Positions 24,185 to 36,712 of a stretch of DNA of 64,000 nt are shown here, piece after piece; position 1 is the stretch's first letter, and the number at the start of each line of letters is the position of its first letter. The stretch lies in assembly GCA_019633425.1 (NCBI GenBank), contig WSUB01000026.1, positions 248,001-312,000 of the forward strand, written 5' to 3'. Origin of the DNA: Tulasnella sp. 424 (Eukaryota > Basidiomycota > Agaricomycetes > Cantharellales > Tulasnellaceae). Both the position numbers and the translations under genes were made by a program. The notes beneath the pieces are model-generated. The model saw nothing but the letters and a program-made list of their open reading frames with translations, did no database searches and was not told where the DNA came from.

Positions 24185-27100
24185 TCAGCCTTGGTATAAG
24201 TCGTGAGGGTATTGAGGAGAGAACGGCGAGAGTTGACCTTGGCCGGTGAATGCGGAACCGGAAAAGTCGTGCTGTTGCGGAGCCGAAAGGCACCGACATC
24301 AGATAAGATAAAAATGAGGCGGGAAGGAGAGAAACGTGCGCACCTGTGGGCTTGAAAATGCCATCGCCATGGCTTGCGCCTGACCCATGTCGGTAGGCGA
24401 GAATTGCAAGCCGCCGTGCGTCGGGCTGATGGGCGACTGCTGCGCCTGCACATGTTGGCCAGCAGCCAGGGTTTGAGCGTAGATCTGTTCAAGCTCGGCA
24501 GCCTGATCTAGGGCATCTTCATAAGCCATGCCTAAACGACCCAGAAAGCGGCAAGGACGCATTAGTTATCGGCGGAGAAAGGTGATGGTGGATTTAGGCG
24601 TAGGTACGGATCTCCGAGGCCCCGTCCACTAAGGAACAACGAAGCACAAGCCTCCGGGACCGAATGTGTCGCCACCGCGGAGAATTCCAAAGACAAAAGA
24701 TGACTAAAGCGATATGACTCACCGTACTGCTTCAGTCCTTCGATGCAGCTTTGGACTTCTGGTCGGCCTGCACGCGCGAGCAGGTGGCCTGTGTGCGTGT
24801 TTCATTTTTTGGTTTTCGGGCGCCGACAGGGGGTGCGGTGAGATCACATTGGTCAGGGAGACGCATAAGATAAAGATACACAAAGAAGATGAGAGAAATG
24901 GAGAACGTGGATGAGTGGAAGCAGTAGCAGGGTTGGTAGAAAGAAGGAGTTGGGGACTCACCTGCCGCATATATACCGTAATGCAGCGCGTTGGGATCCA
25001 GCCGGAGGTAGCCGTTGTTCGTAAGCACCCCTGCCTTTAGAACACAAAGAATTTTCTCTCGGTACACGGTTCCGCATTGTGATATCAACGGAGAATCAAG
25101 ACATACAAGACCTGCTATCCTCAAGGCGCCATGTGTGGCTTCTTCGTTGATGTTTTGCTTCAAGGCCTCGAACTCCGGTACTTCGGTAGTGGGATCCGCC
25201 GACCGCAGCACGTTATACTCCTTAATCCCATACTCTTCCAAAGCCTAAGGAGTTTAATCCAGTCAGCCCACGTGGAACGTGTCAAGCCAAACCCGACGAT
25301 CTCGGACCTGAGATAAGATGATCCACATCAGGTGGAATGTCGCATCGCTAGAGCCTGTGCAAAATGAAAGAAGATCTCAGCAATCTGCCACATGGCATTA
25401 GAATTCACTTGGCACGTACAGGCTGTGACAGCAGCGACGAAATCCCAATCGGCTTCAAAGTTGCTGGGGACGCCCACTCGGTCAAGATGTTCGTCTCTCC
25501 AGCTCGAATACATAGCGACGAGAGACATTAGTCTGTCATATGGAATACCATCGGACTCTGTTGCTGGGATCCAGAGAATCCGGCACATTCTGCGGATAAT
25601 GCAGGCCAGCGCGTGGAGTGAGGAGTACCAGCTCTGAAGCAAGGGCTGATTGAGTCAATCCCTGCGGCTGGCGAAAGGTTATACGAGCGAAAGACTCACC
25701 AGATACTACTCGGTGGAAAAGGGAATGACAGGGACGGGGGCTTGGTTAGCGGCGGGGAGGCAGATGACGGCCGAAAAGGAGACAAAGACGTACAGCAGCT
25801 TGGATACCAGCAGGCAGAACAGGATCAGCCTGGCTTCCAAAAGACGTTGCGGCCAAGTGAGGGGTATCATAGTCATCATCGTCTCTACAGTTTCAACCCA
25901 AGGGTGAGCATCGTCGCCTCAACGCTCGAGATGACGATGATCACTCAAGGATCAGACGTACAAGAGTGGCTTCCGTCGGAGGTATGCGGCTCCAATTGCG
26001 TCTGAGAGACACGCTATCCACCAGCAGAAGATGAGGGCCCCTTGGCCTTGCGGCTGGCGGTTGACTTGCAAGTCAATCATCATACGGATAGCGTTGTCCA
26101 CCCAGAACTTGCTGAATCGGTCAGGATCCATCTTCGAGTCTGTTTTGTTTCATTTCAAAATATGATGCGCACGTAAGCCTCCGGGCAGGATGGCCGAAGA
26201 TTTTGACTCACGGCTCTGGATGCCCTCAATCACCATGCACGTGATGATATTCTCTGGCGTCGTAATTCGATAAACCCTCTCAGCCTCGGCAATTTCAAAG
26301 GCCCTTGTGACAAGCGCCCGGGATATACGGCTGCGGCCGCCGTTTTGGTTGCGGTCCATTAATATGAGTGGATGCTCGGAAAATTTGGAACCCCATGCGA
26401 TGACTACGGCCAACAGTGCGGGCGGTATGGGCTCGAGGTTCCCTGGGGGAGTTGGTGAGTCCGCGGAGACGCTCTGAGAAGGGATGAGGTGGGACGGAAG
26501 GGAGTGTTTGAAGCGGGCGCGGAATTCTTTCGGGTCGAGAATTGGTTGGCGCTGAAATGAGTCATGAGATAATCGATATCAGTTAAATGTCCATCTATGG
26601 AGTTCTAATTGCGTACTGTATGGCATATTTGCATGTATACTTCGATGAGATCATAGGCGAACCTTTGTCGAGTCACGCGACGTTATTCAGAGCCAGCGCA
26701 AAGGGCGATAAGCAAGAGGACTCACTCGGTAAGGAACGCCTCATCGCTCAATTTCTTGCTCACTTCTCCCCAGTCTGGTTCGGTAGGCTTGCGGATGTTC
26801 CTGTAGGACTCAGTCGTAGCTCTACCCGTGGCAAGAACGATTGACCGAGATGCTTGGTAAGGAGCACCTCCAACGTGTTCAGGCAACGATGGCAGGTAGG
26901 CTGGCGAAAACAGCCAACGAAGGAGAGCTACGGTAGAGTTGGGATGGCCGGAAATGGGGGAGCCGAGGGAGGGGGGAGGTGAGAATGTTAAGGCGAGGGC
27001 AGAAGAGGGGCCTGGTGAAGGTGTTGCGCTCCCACCCGCGTTGGTGCTATCGAGGTGTGGGTGGCGAGTCGTTAGGCAACCCATAACGGAACTTGACTTC

Positions 27101-27893
27101 GAAATAACGTACGAGGAAGTGCTCTCCAGAGGAGAACCACCGGAGCTTCCACGCGACTTAGTCCGTGATGAAGAGGTGCCACTTGCTGTCCGCTTCCGCT
27201 CTTGAGTTGCCTGCTGGACGAAGTGGCTGAAGAGGGGGATTTTACGAGAGGTCAGATTTGGTTTTGCACAACAAGCGAGTGAACGTGGCCTGGATAAACC
27301 CTGGCGGCTATATTTGACCAAGCCACTCGGGCTTACCGGCGAAAGCCGGAAACAGAGTTTTACACGCCCATGCCCATAGTCGACGGACAACAGGGCATCG
27401 TCTTTGCAAATAGGATGATTTGGGAGGGGGTTCAGGGAGTGATTGGATGACAGAAGAGGACGGTGGTGCCCGCAGACGACGCAGATCCCAAGAGGGACAG
27501 CGCACGTAGGCCAATGAGGAGCGGGAAAGTGAACAGCCGCAAAGCTGTGTGTGGACTTACGTGCAAGGATAGTTTTTCGCTTGGCAGTGCGAGCACTGCA
27601 AACATGTGAGCTGGCCTATTCTTGGTCCGTGAGCGCTGTGGACAACCTACCTTGTCCTGGCCTGGTAGCTGGTGGCATCGTACTTTTCGACTTCGGCAAG
27701 CGTCACAGGCGATATTCTGTTTTCGTGGTGCAGGGAAGTTGGTGGCGGCGTCGTACATTTGAGACTGGAGTCGAGGACCTGATGAGGGAGGAGAGTCGGG
27801 GTCGGTGTCAACATCTGGCAGAGGAGGAAGGAGGATGACAGGAGAGATGAGGCGCGCACTGGCATGGAAAGGTGGGTTCTCTGGGTGCTGCAT
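24185..27893 (-). CDS. Zn(II)2Cys6 fungal transcription factor
   Basis: A multi-exon minus-strand gene. The first five exons can be placed exactly: 27651-27893, 27561-27595, 26726-27226, 26617-26662 and 26212-26551. The binuclear zinc cluster is split by an intron: CDACRSRKVRC from exon 1 and CSHCQAKNYPCTHF from exon 2, with cysteines at residues 63, 66, 73, 82, 85 and 92. A basic linker follows, then Ser/Pro-rich sequence, then the fungal-specific middle homology region (RQPILDPKEFRARF, AFEIAEAERVYRITTPENII, and later WRDEHLDRVGVPSNFEADWD and EEYGIKEYNVLRSADP). The last exon appears to run from about 24290 to the stop at 24185 and is rich in Gln, Ser and Pro. Exons between 24500 and 26212 are visible but not all borders are settled. 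Target genes are unknown. It is divergent from FCF2, sharing a 503-bp upstream region. Confidence 0.85.
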
Positions 27894-28396
27894 GGGTACC
27901 AGGCGCTCTTACGAGGAAAGTAGTACTGTGCTTGCTCGAGGCCCTTTATTGTAAATCGACGAATCCACCCGAACCCTTGTAACGGATAGTCGTACCTGCG
28001 GGGAACTTTCGATGATGCACCTAAGCGTGTCGTTGGTCCGAGTGAGGGTCTTCGGTACTTTGGAGTGATGTGCGTGTATTCGAACGACCAATAATTCCGG
28101 GCGGCAATTGCGCTTTGCCCTCGCTTTCCCAAAAAAACGAAAAAAGTTGGGGGAGATCGGGTTTAGTTTCAGCCCCCTAGATGTGGGTCAGTAGCCGTAT
28201 GGTGATGCCTTGTGGGCCTGTCTGCCGGGGTGACTTTGTCGGGGGGTCGTAGATCGGGAGGATTCGTTGGGGTGCGGTAGAGCTCGAAGAGGCTGCGACA
28301 CTTCATCGATCGCGCGAGAAAACCCAACATCTACGCGGGTCCATCAATTTTACGTCCGATAGTCACCCCCCAACCAGCCATCACCACTACCCACAT
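27894..28396. promoter_or_regulatory. Shared divergent promoter: Zn2Cys6 factor and FCF2
   Basis: A 503-bp region between two divergent start codons. It includes a homopurine/A-rich stretch (aaaaaaacgaaaaaagttgggggaga around 28130) and a C/T-rich leader before FCF2. No gene is required to explain the open frames here; the boundaries are simply those of the two flanking start codons. Confidence 0.45.
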
Positions 28397-29608
28397 ATGG
28401 AATTGGATACTAAAAATCAACCACTCATCGACACGCTTAGCAGCGATGGTGATGATGATCTAGCCGACGACGCCCAACTCCAGGCACTACTAGCGCAGGC
28501 CAAGGCCTCACTCCCCCCAAGCACCAACCCCAGGCCGCATCGTCTAAAGTAAGGCATCCCCAGACACTCTTTTTTTCACCGTCACTACCATATGGCCCAA
28601 TGTGCTCAATGGTGTGCCATGGTGATGCAGGTTACCGCAAATTGGGTCCAGCTCAAGCCTTCCAAAGCCCTATTTCAAAGGATCAGGAAAGAAGGACATC
28701 CCGCCCACGCTAGACAGGGACCCAGATGTGGAAGAAGTTGATACCAAAATAGTTGCTGCGCCGAACCCGCCGTCGGGCCCACCGACCGACTCGAAAGGCC
28801 GACTTTTGACGAGGCGGGAACAGAAAGAGGTCGGCAGAACTTCTCCGCTAGTCCCACCGTGATTACGAACGCTAATCCAGAATATCGGTTTTCTGCCTCC
28901 TGTCATCGTAAATGCAACACGTTTATTCTCGCGTGGCGACTTGGGAATCCGGGGATCATTAGATGAAGAATACAACGGCTGGGCCTGACTGGTTCGACTT
29001 ACCCGCGCCACGGCCGCACGAACTCCCCGAGCTTTACAAGCAGGTGGAAGCATTGAGGCTCAGGAGAGCCATGGACCCCAAGATGCATGCAAAAGCGGAC
29101 CCAGCTGAGAAGAAAGGCATCAAGGGATTACCAAAGTTCTTTGCGGTGCGTGGTTTGAACCTCCTCGTCAACGCTTCTAGTGCATGGATCGCTCATATGT
29201 CGATATTTCTTTTCTAAATTGCCTTGGGTTCCCTTTCTTCCAAATACTCTTTTCGAACATGCCAACACACTCCTGGGTGGTGTACTCCTATTGGCCGAAA
29301 CTCTACCCTGGTCCAATCTGGCTACTGCGCGTCGCCACCTACCCCAATTCCTGGGCCCTCCGCCTCGTCCGCGTGGCTTTACATTCACCGCAAACTTCTA
29401 GATCGGGAAAGTAATCGACACACCCACACCCTTCAAGACCCGGAGCACCGCCAACCTTACGAGAAAGGAACGCAAAGACACGCTCGTAGACGAACTTGTC
29501 GCAGATTCAAACGCCCGATCCTTCGCTAAACGAAAGTTCTCGGAAATTGCGGCTAGTAAACGTGTAAAATACCAGGAGAAGGCCTTCAAGCGCTCGAGGA
29601 AATGGTGA
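28397..29608 (+). CDS. FCF2: rRNA-processing protein Fcf2 (DNTTIP2 family)
   Basis: Four exons (28397-28548, 28631-28829, 28963-29145, 29402-29608) encode 246 residues in frame. The C-terminal half is the Fcf2 domain: TAGPDWFDLPAP, LRLRRAMDPKMHAK, KGLPKFFAIGKVID, then LTRKERKDTLVDELVAD and KRKFSEI, ending in a basic tail. Yeast Fcf2 is an essential nucleolar protein needed for early pre-rRNA cleavages that produce 18S rRNA. The N-terminal half is acidic and low-complexity, as usual in the family. The exon 2 donor (gag/gtcggc) has a weak consensus; it is chosen because it joins EQKE directly to MKNTTAGP and keeps the frame. The last intron, 256 bp, is long for this genome. Confidence 0.9.
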
Positions 29609-32600
29609 CATCCCCCTTTACGGTAGCCCCTTCTCCCCTCGATTCGAACGGAGTTTACTGGGTCCCGGCGGACCCCTAGTAAAAACGTGGTTGTTGGTGC
29701 ACGTCATCTATTTTTGAGAAGGCTTTTGCACTGATCTCGAAGCGCTCGGACTTTTAGTGGATCTGATGGACCTTGCTATGCCGCCAAATGCTATTCCCAC
29801 CTTAGACGCGTCCGTCGGGCACAGGCCGTTTGCTGCTAAGAACCCCGAGACCCCGCTTTATTCGGAACTCCTATGTATCATATACTTGTCCCACGCAATG
29901 TATCCTTCCCAATCTTGATTTATCGATTTACGTGGTTATTGGTGGCGAGCCATGTGTGCCTAGGGCTGCGATGATCGTCTGAGTTACTTCCGCCCCCACT
30001 AGATGTCCCAGCCTAGCAGCAAGCGACCTATTAACCTTGAGGCGTTTCACTCATCTCCACAGATGCGCCCACAGCCTCGTTGACTCCGAGAGCACTAAAC
30101 CTAGACACTAGTGGCCTCGAACATCTCCACCTTCGGCCTCCGCAATCCGTGGACTTGCAATTCAGTCCTCTCCACGTGGGGAAAAGCATGTTTATGGTCT
30201 AGGTTCTATTCCGAAGCAGCGAATTAAGACAGCGGTCAGGGGGTAGCGTTGGGAGTTGGAGGTCGGGAAATCCGGACATGCTCCTCAATTGCTCGGCTGA
30301 ACTCGCGTGGCAGAATTCCGGCCCTTCCGAACTCAACTCTATACACAAAAAAAAAACGTGGCAAGCCTCTTACCAAAAGTCAAACCCCACGCGAGCCCCA
30401 CGTGGACGAGGGTGGGTAATCGGTGTTCCTGTTATCATCGATCAGTTCGGAACCATATTTGGTCATTCTCGCGGCTTTTTTTGAGAAGTTTGCCCGATTT
30501 GGGTTAGGAGTAAGGGAAATGGAAGTCTATGACGTCTTGCGAACCCTCGGTGACCGCGGCCACGTGGTGATAATGAGAAGGTAAATGGTTCTTGCGTCCG
30601 AGTCGAAGGAATCGGTGGCAATCGGTGGTCAAATTAGAGGCCGATTCCGACTAGTCGACTTCACGTGGCCGACGAACGCCGGCCCGTAGAGGCCCAATGC
30701 TTCAGCGTCGGTGTTATCACGAATCACCACATTACCAAAAGTGCCTTGTGATATCCTAATCAGCCAATAGGAGCTACGCAGCTCGAAACCCCCGACCGAG
30801 AGCTTCCCGTTATGAAATATTTTCAGCCTCTAACGCCCATCTCCAACGACAGGGAGAATATTTCTGCCCCATGATACCGGCGACAAAGTACAAGACGAGG
30901 CTGTTCGAGAAAAGGTATAGATCAGGGAAGATATTGCGGTGCGAATAGAAGAGTTTGGAGTGAGACTTGATATTCCGTTGGGTGTACTTCCACGGCAAGG
31001 CAGGACCACGCGCTGAGTCCGTCCACTCGCGGGAATATCCGAAAGCCGCTCGCTCTGCCGCTGAAGGCGGCGTGTGTGTATAACGGTGCGAACGATTCCC
31101 TCGTCGAACGGATTTAGTTTTTGTTTACAGCCTCAGTGAGATAGTTTAGAATACACGGGTTTCCGAAAAGCTACCTGGGCAGAGTTTGTTGCTTTCTGGG
31201 TCCACCGCCCAATCTCCTCCGGTGACGGATGCGATTCGTCGGCCTTATTGATACAGTGGCGGTGATTTGATGTCTCAGAGGAATTAATAGCGAGGTTGAA
31301 GACACTATTTTGAGGGCTGTTGCCTAGGGCCCTCTTCGTGTTTGGTTTGTGGGCAACAAAGTGCTGGTGCAATGACGGATAACGTTGAAGACGATCCAGC
31401 TAACAATCAAAGAGTCCGATTCGGACGAACGGCTCGCATCTTACATTGAAAGTAGTGCTGGACGGGCTTACGACCAGCCCCACCCGCTCAGTCGTACTGT
31501 CGTTTTCTACAAGTGAGGACCAAAGAATTGAAATGCTGCACCAACAAAGGTTCACAGAGCTCAAATCACCAGTACTTTGCTGGAGAATGACTTTAAAAGC
31601 CATTGTAGTGATATTACGACTATTGCTAGGCCCTACAGCTACTCATAACCTGAGCTCCACCCCATCGTCGCCACTAAGCACCCGACGCGCCAGGATGCGC
31701 CTGGATAGCGATCATGACTGCACTCAAATTCCCGTGTACAGCTCACATTTCAGACGGTTTACTAATCTACAACATGGAGACGCGTTACTCGGAGCACAAC
31801 GCAGGCGTTTAAGACCTGCCCAATAGGCTAAAGGTCGAGATAGAGGTTTGGAAATAGGAACTACAGGCGGCAATGAGGCGAGTCTTTTGTTTTGATTACG
31901 ACTGAAAAGCGTCTTATTAGACACCGCTTCATGCGATTGAAAGGGGGGGGGGCGAAGTACGGATGACTGGGATACTACGAGAGAGATGGAGCAGTCCCTC
32001 TGCCAACAATCTGATCGGCCGTTGGTGTCCGAGCATTGGGGATACGAAAGAACTCAAAATCGTCATGTTTGGACGGGGCTACTTGACTACAGAATCGGCT
32101 CCGGAGGTGTGGGAACTCAGGCCCCGGGCTGAAGAAGGATTGCCTTCTGATGGCTCGCCCACTCCTTCGGCGAGTCTGGCCGTAAGACCGAGTCGTAGGG
32201 TCACGTTTCTGATTCTATGTGAGCCCAGTAGTAAAGCCGTGCGTCTGCCTCGTCTCCCCCTTCACTCCGTTCATGCCTCGAGTGATGGATTTCGTGGAAT
32301 AGGACAGGTTATCGGCGTTGCGTTTCCGCGCTATCCCCTATCCTACATTGAATACTACGTATCGGGCCTAATTAAGTTGAAATTCAGCCCCTAAATGCAT
32401 TCCGGTACGAATATAGTAGTTGTTTGCCATACGCATTCCACTTTCTACCCCGTTGCATCCTGACGGGCCCCTGCCAGGCAAACCTGTGCTCCCCATGCAA
32501 CCGAAATAGTTAACCCCAGGTCATCGATGGAGCTGGTTAGGAGACGAGGTGGGTTTTGTCATCGATGACAATGTGGCGTTGACCTACTAGCTGGAACGCG

Positions 32601-33726
32601 TTTCGATCCCGGATCCGTGCGCTCTTGATACCTCAGCCCTGGGTGGAAGGCTTTATGCATAACGCCCCCTCTTTCATCTCCTCCCCACCACCCCAACGAA
32701 CATCGTTTTGCGGGATAGACCAGCCCGCTAGTCGGGTAGTCTCAGTCCAGGGCTCACCGATATGAAGAGAGCATCCAGAAAGAGACCAAGCAGCCACCCT
32801 GCGTGACGATGAGGACCCGGCGAGAAGACAAAGACGGTGAGTGACCTGCATGTGGTCGACCTGACTTTCGAGTGTTTACCCGACGCAGCCCGGCAAAGCG
32901 GGGGATGCGACGCGAACTGTACCAGGGACCCTTCAGCCATTTCCACTCAAGGCTTCCCATTCTGAATGACTGACGGCAGACCTTTAGCATAGATGGAGCG
33001 AATGCTGCAGAGACCAAAACTTCACGGCCGACGGATAGACAACTTTCAGAGACGCCGAGAAAGGCCAAAAAGAGCGTCAAGACCAAGAAACGATTTCAAG
33101 GGCTTTGCCACCGGGTCTCACGTTGTAGATCTAAGCAAGTTAGATATCCCTTCCTACCATCCTTTGGCCTTTCCAATCTTTTACATGTCGCTTAGGTCGT
33201 CGGGGTTCGAAGACGCGCATGGATGTATTCCCTTTCGAAATTTCGCTTTCCAGACCGTATCTGGGCACTCTATGTGCGGTTTATCGGTATAATGCTGGAT
33301 GCAGTGTGAGCTGGAGTAATCGGCTTGGTCCAAGCCGAAATGTGCAGCGTAACGATGCTCCAAAGTCAGTAGATCGTGCCAGAAACGAAGACATCCGTTG
33401 CGTTTGCCGTGGTCCCAAATTTCTCTGGTTTTTGCACCACGATGCCACAAAGACATAGTCATACAAGATGCTTGAGGGGCCAGACGTCTACTTTTGAAGC
33501 CGGGATCTTTCCTTTCCCATCTGGGCCGAAACGGCTGCTGGGCCGCCCGGTTCGTAGGTTCACCCGTGGCTTCTTACAAAAGGAGACACACAAACGCGTA
33601 CGGTGAAGAATGCATTGATAGAGCCACTCCAGACACGATCGACAAAGGAGTAAACTAGAAAGGATTACAGACTGTCAGCAACAACCCCGACCGAAAAGCA
33701 TGCCACCCACCTAATCCGAGAAAGGT
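29609..33726. other. 4.1-kb gene-poor region
   Basis: No gene is supported. Open frames are short and without known domains; the longest is 31963-32394 plus, 143 codons. Part of the minus strand around 32750-33460 looks faintly gene-like: a hydrophobic stretch (LTLFLAFLGVSES) with GT...AG signals nearby and a Cys-containing frame at 33181-33462. No consistent model or family emerged, so it may be a decayed gene. Several CACGTG or CACGTGG elements occur (for instance near 30173, 30400 and 30563), but their meaning is unknown. Confidence 0.4.
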
Positions 33727-34305
33727 CTACCACTTCTCCCGTCTTAGTCTCTTAACTTCGCGATTGATCTGCTTCCTCTCTCCCCAACGAGACATAACCT
33801 TTGCCTTCTCCAGCTGCCTCCTCTCAGCTTCCGTCATCTGAACAAGCCCCTCCGAAGTCCCGACCTGCACGTCAATCTTCTTTATCGGTGCCACCATGCT
33901 AATAAATAGCCTGGAGCAGCCATATTCCTGCGCCAACTTCCATGCTGGGTTACGTTTGGGATCTTTGGCCCGCCTGGCGCGAATCTCCTCGATTTGGGCT
34001 TCCGTGAGCCGTTTGGATTCACCGTTGTAAGCGGCGTGTAACGGAGGGGGAAGAGGCGCCGACGTTGACGAGGCGGAGGTTTGGCGAAGCAGAGGAGATG
34101 TTGGGTTCGTTGTATATGAAAGAGGCGTTTCGGCGGTTGGAGGTGGACGATGGATGAAAGTAAGGTTCTCCGGCAGCTCGGTGATTTCCGCGTTGGACGC
34201 GGTCAAGAGCGGGTCTTTGACGGTATGCTTCGGCCTAGCGACAAATGTACGAGCAAGTCGAGGTGCTGAGCTTGCAGACCACCGAGCCCGAAGTGTGAAG
34301 CTCAT
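33727..34305 (-). CDS. MRPL20: Mitochondrial large ribosomal subunit protein mL58 (MRPL20)
   Basis: A single exon of 192 codons. The MRP-L20 family signature is seen: an N-terminal basic, Ser/Ala/Arg-rich mitochondrial presequence, then LPENLTFIHRPPPTAETP, a Ser/Pro-rich spacer, LTEAQIEEIRARRAKDPKR, and LAQEYGCSRLFISMVAP followed by a basic coiled C-terminal helix. The protein is a fungal-specific component of the mitochondrial large ribosomal subunit. It starts 209 bp from the divergent TOM22 gene, so a shared promoter for two mitochondrial genes is likely. The length agrees with the family. Confidence 0.88.
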   Translation of the reverse strand: MSFTLRARWSASSAPRLARTFVARPKHTVKDPLLTASNAEITELPENLTFIHRPPPTAETPLSYTTNPTSPLLRQTSASSTSAPLPPPLHAAYNGESKRLTEAQIEEIRARRAKDPKRNPAWKLAQEYGCSRLFISMVAPIKKIDVQVGTSEGLVQMTEAERRQLEKAKVMSRWGERKQINREVKRLRREKW

Positions 34306-34514
34306 TTTTTGCTGTTGTTTGGGGTCTTTGGTCGAAAGTAGAACGCGATGTGGAAAGTATTTTGGCTGTGGGAATTCATCCCGTGCCTAGGGGTCCAGTC
34401 GCAGTCCATTCTCCAAAATCTTCCAAGTGCCAATCCGTCCTCTCGCATTCCACCACCAACCCCTCCTCTTTTCACCAACCTTCACGACTCCTACCCTACT
34501 CTCTCACTCTAAAA
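34306..34514. promoter_or_regulatory. Bidirectional promoter between MRPL20 and TOM22
   Basis: Only 209 bp separate the start codons of these two divergent nuclear genes for mitochondrial proteins. The TOM22 side is C/T-rich up to the start (actctctcactct), and the MRPL20 side is T/G-rich. No TATA box is obvious in either direction. Confidence 0.55.
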
Positions 34515-35043
34515 ATGGTCAAGGTCGAGGAAATCAAAGACAAGGACACCACTCAGGCCAAGTCCCTCTACTCCAACTCTGAAGCTTCAGAATCGTCATC
34601 GTCCCTCTCATCCGTTTCGACCACCTCTTCATTGGGTGAAGAACCCCAGGAATCCTTCACTGAACGATTGTCGGCCTTGGTCGACATCGTACCACCAAAA
34701 ACCCGCAAGTCGATTGCGGACAAAGTCTCGGCCACCGCTGGCTTCTTTGGCAAGAGCGGGAAGGTGTTGGGCAACATCGTATGGGTCGTGACCACCAGCG
34801 CCCTTCTTATCGGTTTACCCCTTGCACTGAGCCTTGAAGACGAAGCGAAGATTGTGGCTCAGGAAAGAGAGGCCGAGGGCCAACGGGAGGGTCAAGCGGT
34901 GAGTTTATCGTATCTGACGTCGTCGTTAATTGAGGTGCTCATCTTGCCTCCCCGTTAAATAGATGCTTGCCAACCCAGGGTTCTATCCTCCAGCGACACC
35001 TGGCTCCGCCCCTCAGGGCGGCCTTGTACCACCAGGCTTCTAA
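34515..35043 (+). CDS. TOM22: Mitochondrial import receptor subunit Tom22
   Basis: Two exons (34515-34898, 34963-35043) give 154 residues. The order of parts is that of Tom22: a cytosolic acidic and Ser-rich N-terminal receptor region, ESFTERLSALVDIVPPKTRK, a segment before the membrane (ATAGFFGKSGKVLGNIVW), one transmembrane helix around 95-113 (VVTTSALLIGLPLALSLEDE), and a short intermembrane-space tail ending GGLVPPGF. Tom22 is the central organiser and receptor of the outer-membrane TOM complex. The intron falls between the helix and the final tail. It is divergent from MRPL20. Confidence 0.93.
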
Positions 35044-36712
35044 GCCATTAGACACCGATTCGCTTGATCGTTTCATCGTTATTCCGCCTTTGCGAGTTGG
35101 CCCATCCCCATTTGTTGTCTCAATGCCCCCGATGATTGCTATAGGCACGCATAATTTATGGTCTTCTTTTGCAATGCATCTCCACTCAAGAGTGATCGGT
35201 GTGCAAGTCGAAAATTATCGATACCAGCACTCCGGCGCCAGTACTCGGCGATAGAGAACAAACTGAGTACCTCGTTATCGGCTCCGACTACAGGCGCTCT
35301 ACAGAAGACTGTTAGAACTCTGCCGTTGATGAGAGAGTGGGTAAATTTTGGGGATCTGAGTCTACGGAGTGTTATGGGTTGCCCAGAGGTACCGGCGTCA
35401 TGACGTAATCTCATGAGGTCTTTAAACAGTTTGGCGGCCTGGCAGTTTTATAATGGGGCAGGTGCACGACTGATTTATGCCAAAGGTCGTGTTCTATCTT
35501 TCCTCTATGAGTCCCTTCTTGATGTCTTGGGGATGTCGTTACCCAACTCCTCAACTCCAGAGGATGTTGCCCTTCAGTTTGACCGCTGCTCCAACGTGCA
35601 CTTACAATAGCACCAGCGCGAGTATAATAGCAACGCCAGACCATGAGACAGCATGGTGGAAAAGTATTCGCATACAATGTTTATATTTAAACTCGAGGTC
35701 GTCGCGGGTGACTTCATACTGACACGGGAAATGTGTGAGCTAGCATTACACCAGTGATATCACTTGAGCAAGGCACAGCCTACGGCTGTAAAGCATAAAT
35801 ATTAGCCATTCCTCAGTGCGGGTTACCATAACCGCTTTTTTGTTGTCAGCCTACCTTACCACATCCCACAAACCAATATGCTCGGGTTAAACAGTCGCGT
35901 AGCCGCGGGGTCCGCGGCAGCGATCGGGTTTGAGTTACTTTGACCCCGGCATCGATGTCTCTTTCCATCGAAGTAGCGTGCGCTTCGGAAAGTCCATTTA
36001 TTTAGAAACGGAGGAGCTGGCAGAAGTTTCCATTCCACAACCATGCCTTCGACACCTTTGACCTCGGGTAGTTGTACATCACTCCGTACACCAATTATGC
36101 TGAGACGAATAGATTAAATAAGTACACTAAAACTAGTACACCCACTAAAGCTAGACATGTGGCCTTTGATTAAGATACTTAATAATTATTGAGGCCGGAC
36201 AAAATCGCTTTCGAGATCGCCGAGTGCCGTATATGTACATCGCATTGTCCGAACATTTGCAAACATTGAGCGGGCAAGCCTGAAAGAGAATTTCGTCTCT
36301 CTGAAAGAGGTCTTCGCAGTTGGAGGACGATGCTAATGACTGCTGCTTGTCGATCCCAACGTCGAAGGGAAACGGTCCATGCGGATGCGTCAATGATTCA
36401 TCCAGCAGTAGGCATAGCTACACAACATATACTATACTAGGCTAAATAGATACAAGACAAGCGTCACAATAGTTCATACCACTGTCCATCAGGAAAACGA
36501 CGGAATACAGCAGGTAGGGAGGTAGGTACATAGCTACAGTAAATGACTTTTCGTAGCTCGAGGACCGAGCGAACCCAGACAAAACAACAAGGAAAGCGGA
36601 GAAAAGCGGCGATAACGGGGAGTTAGCGTCGCCAAAGGGACGGAAGTCATGGTGACTTACAACATTAAGACAGATCTGGGGGAGAATCGTTCTGAATGAG
36701 AACGAGAGTTCA
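35044..36712. other. Gene-poor region downstream of TOM22
   Basis: No coding region is supported; the frames on both strands are short and have no recognisable motifs. It is AT-rich relative to the flanking genes between about 36060 and 36500. It leads into the helicase remnant and may be the decayed remainder of the same mobile element, but nothing in the sequence proves that. Confidence 0.4.
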
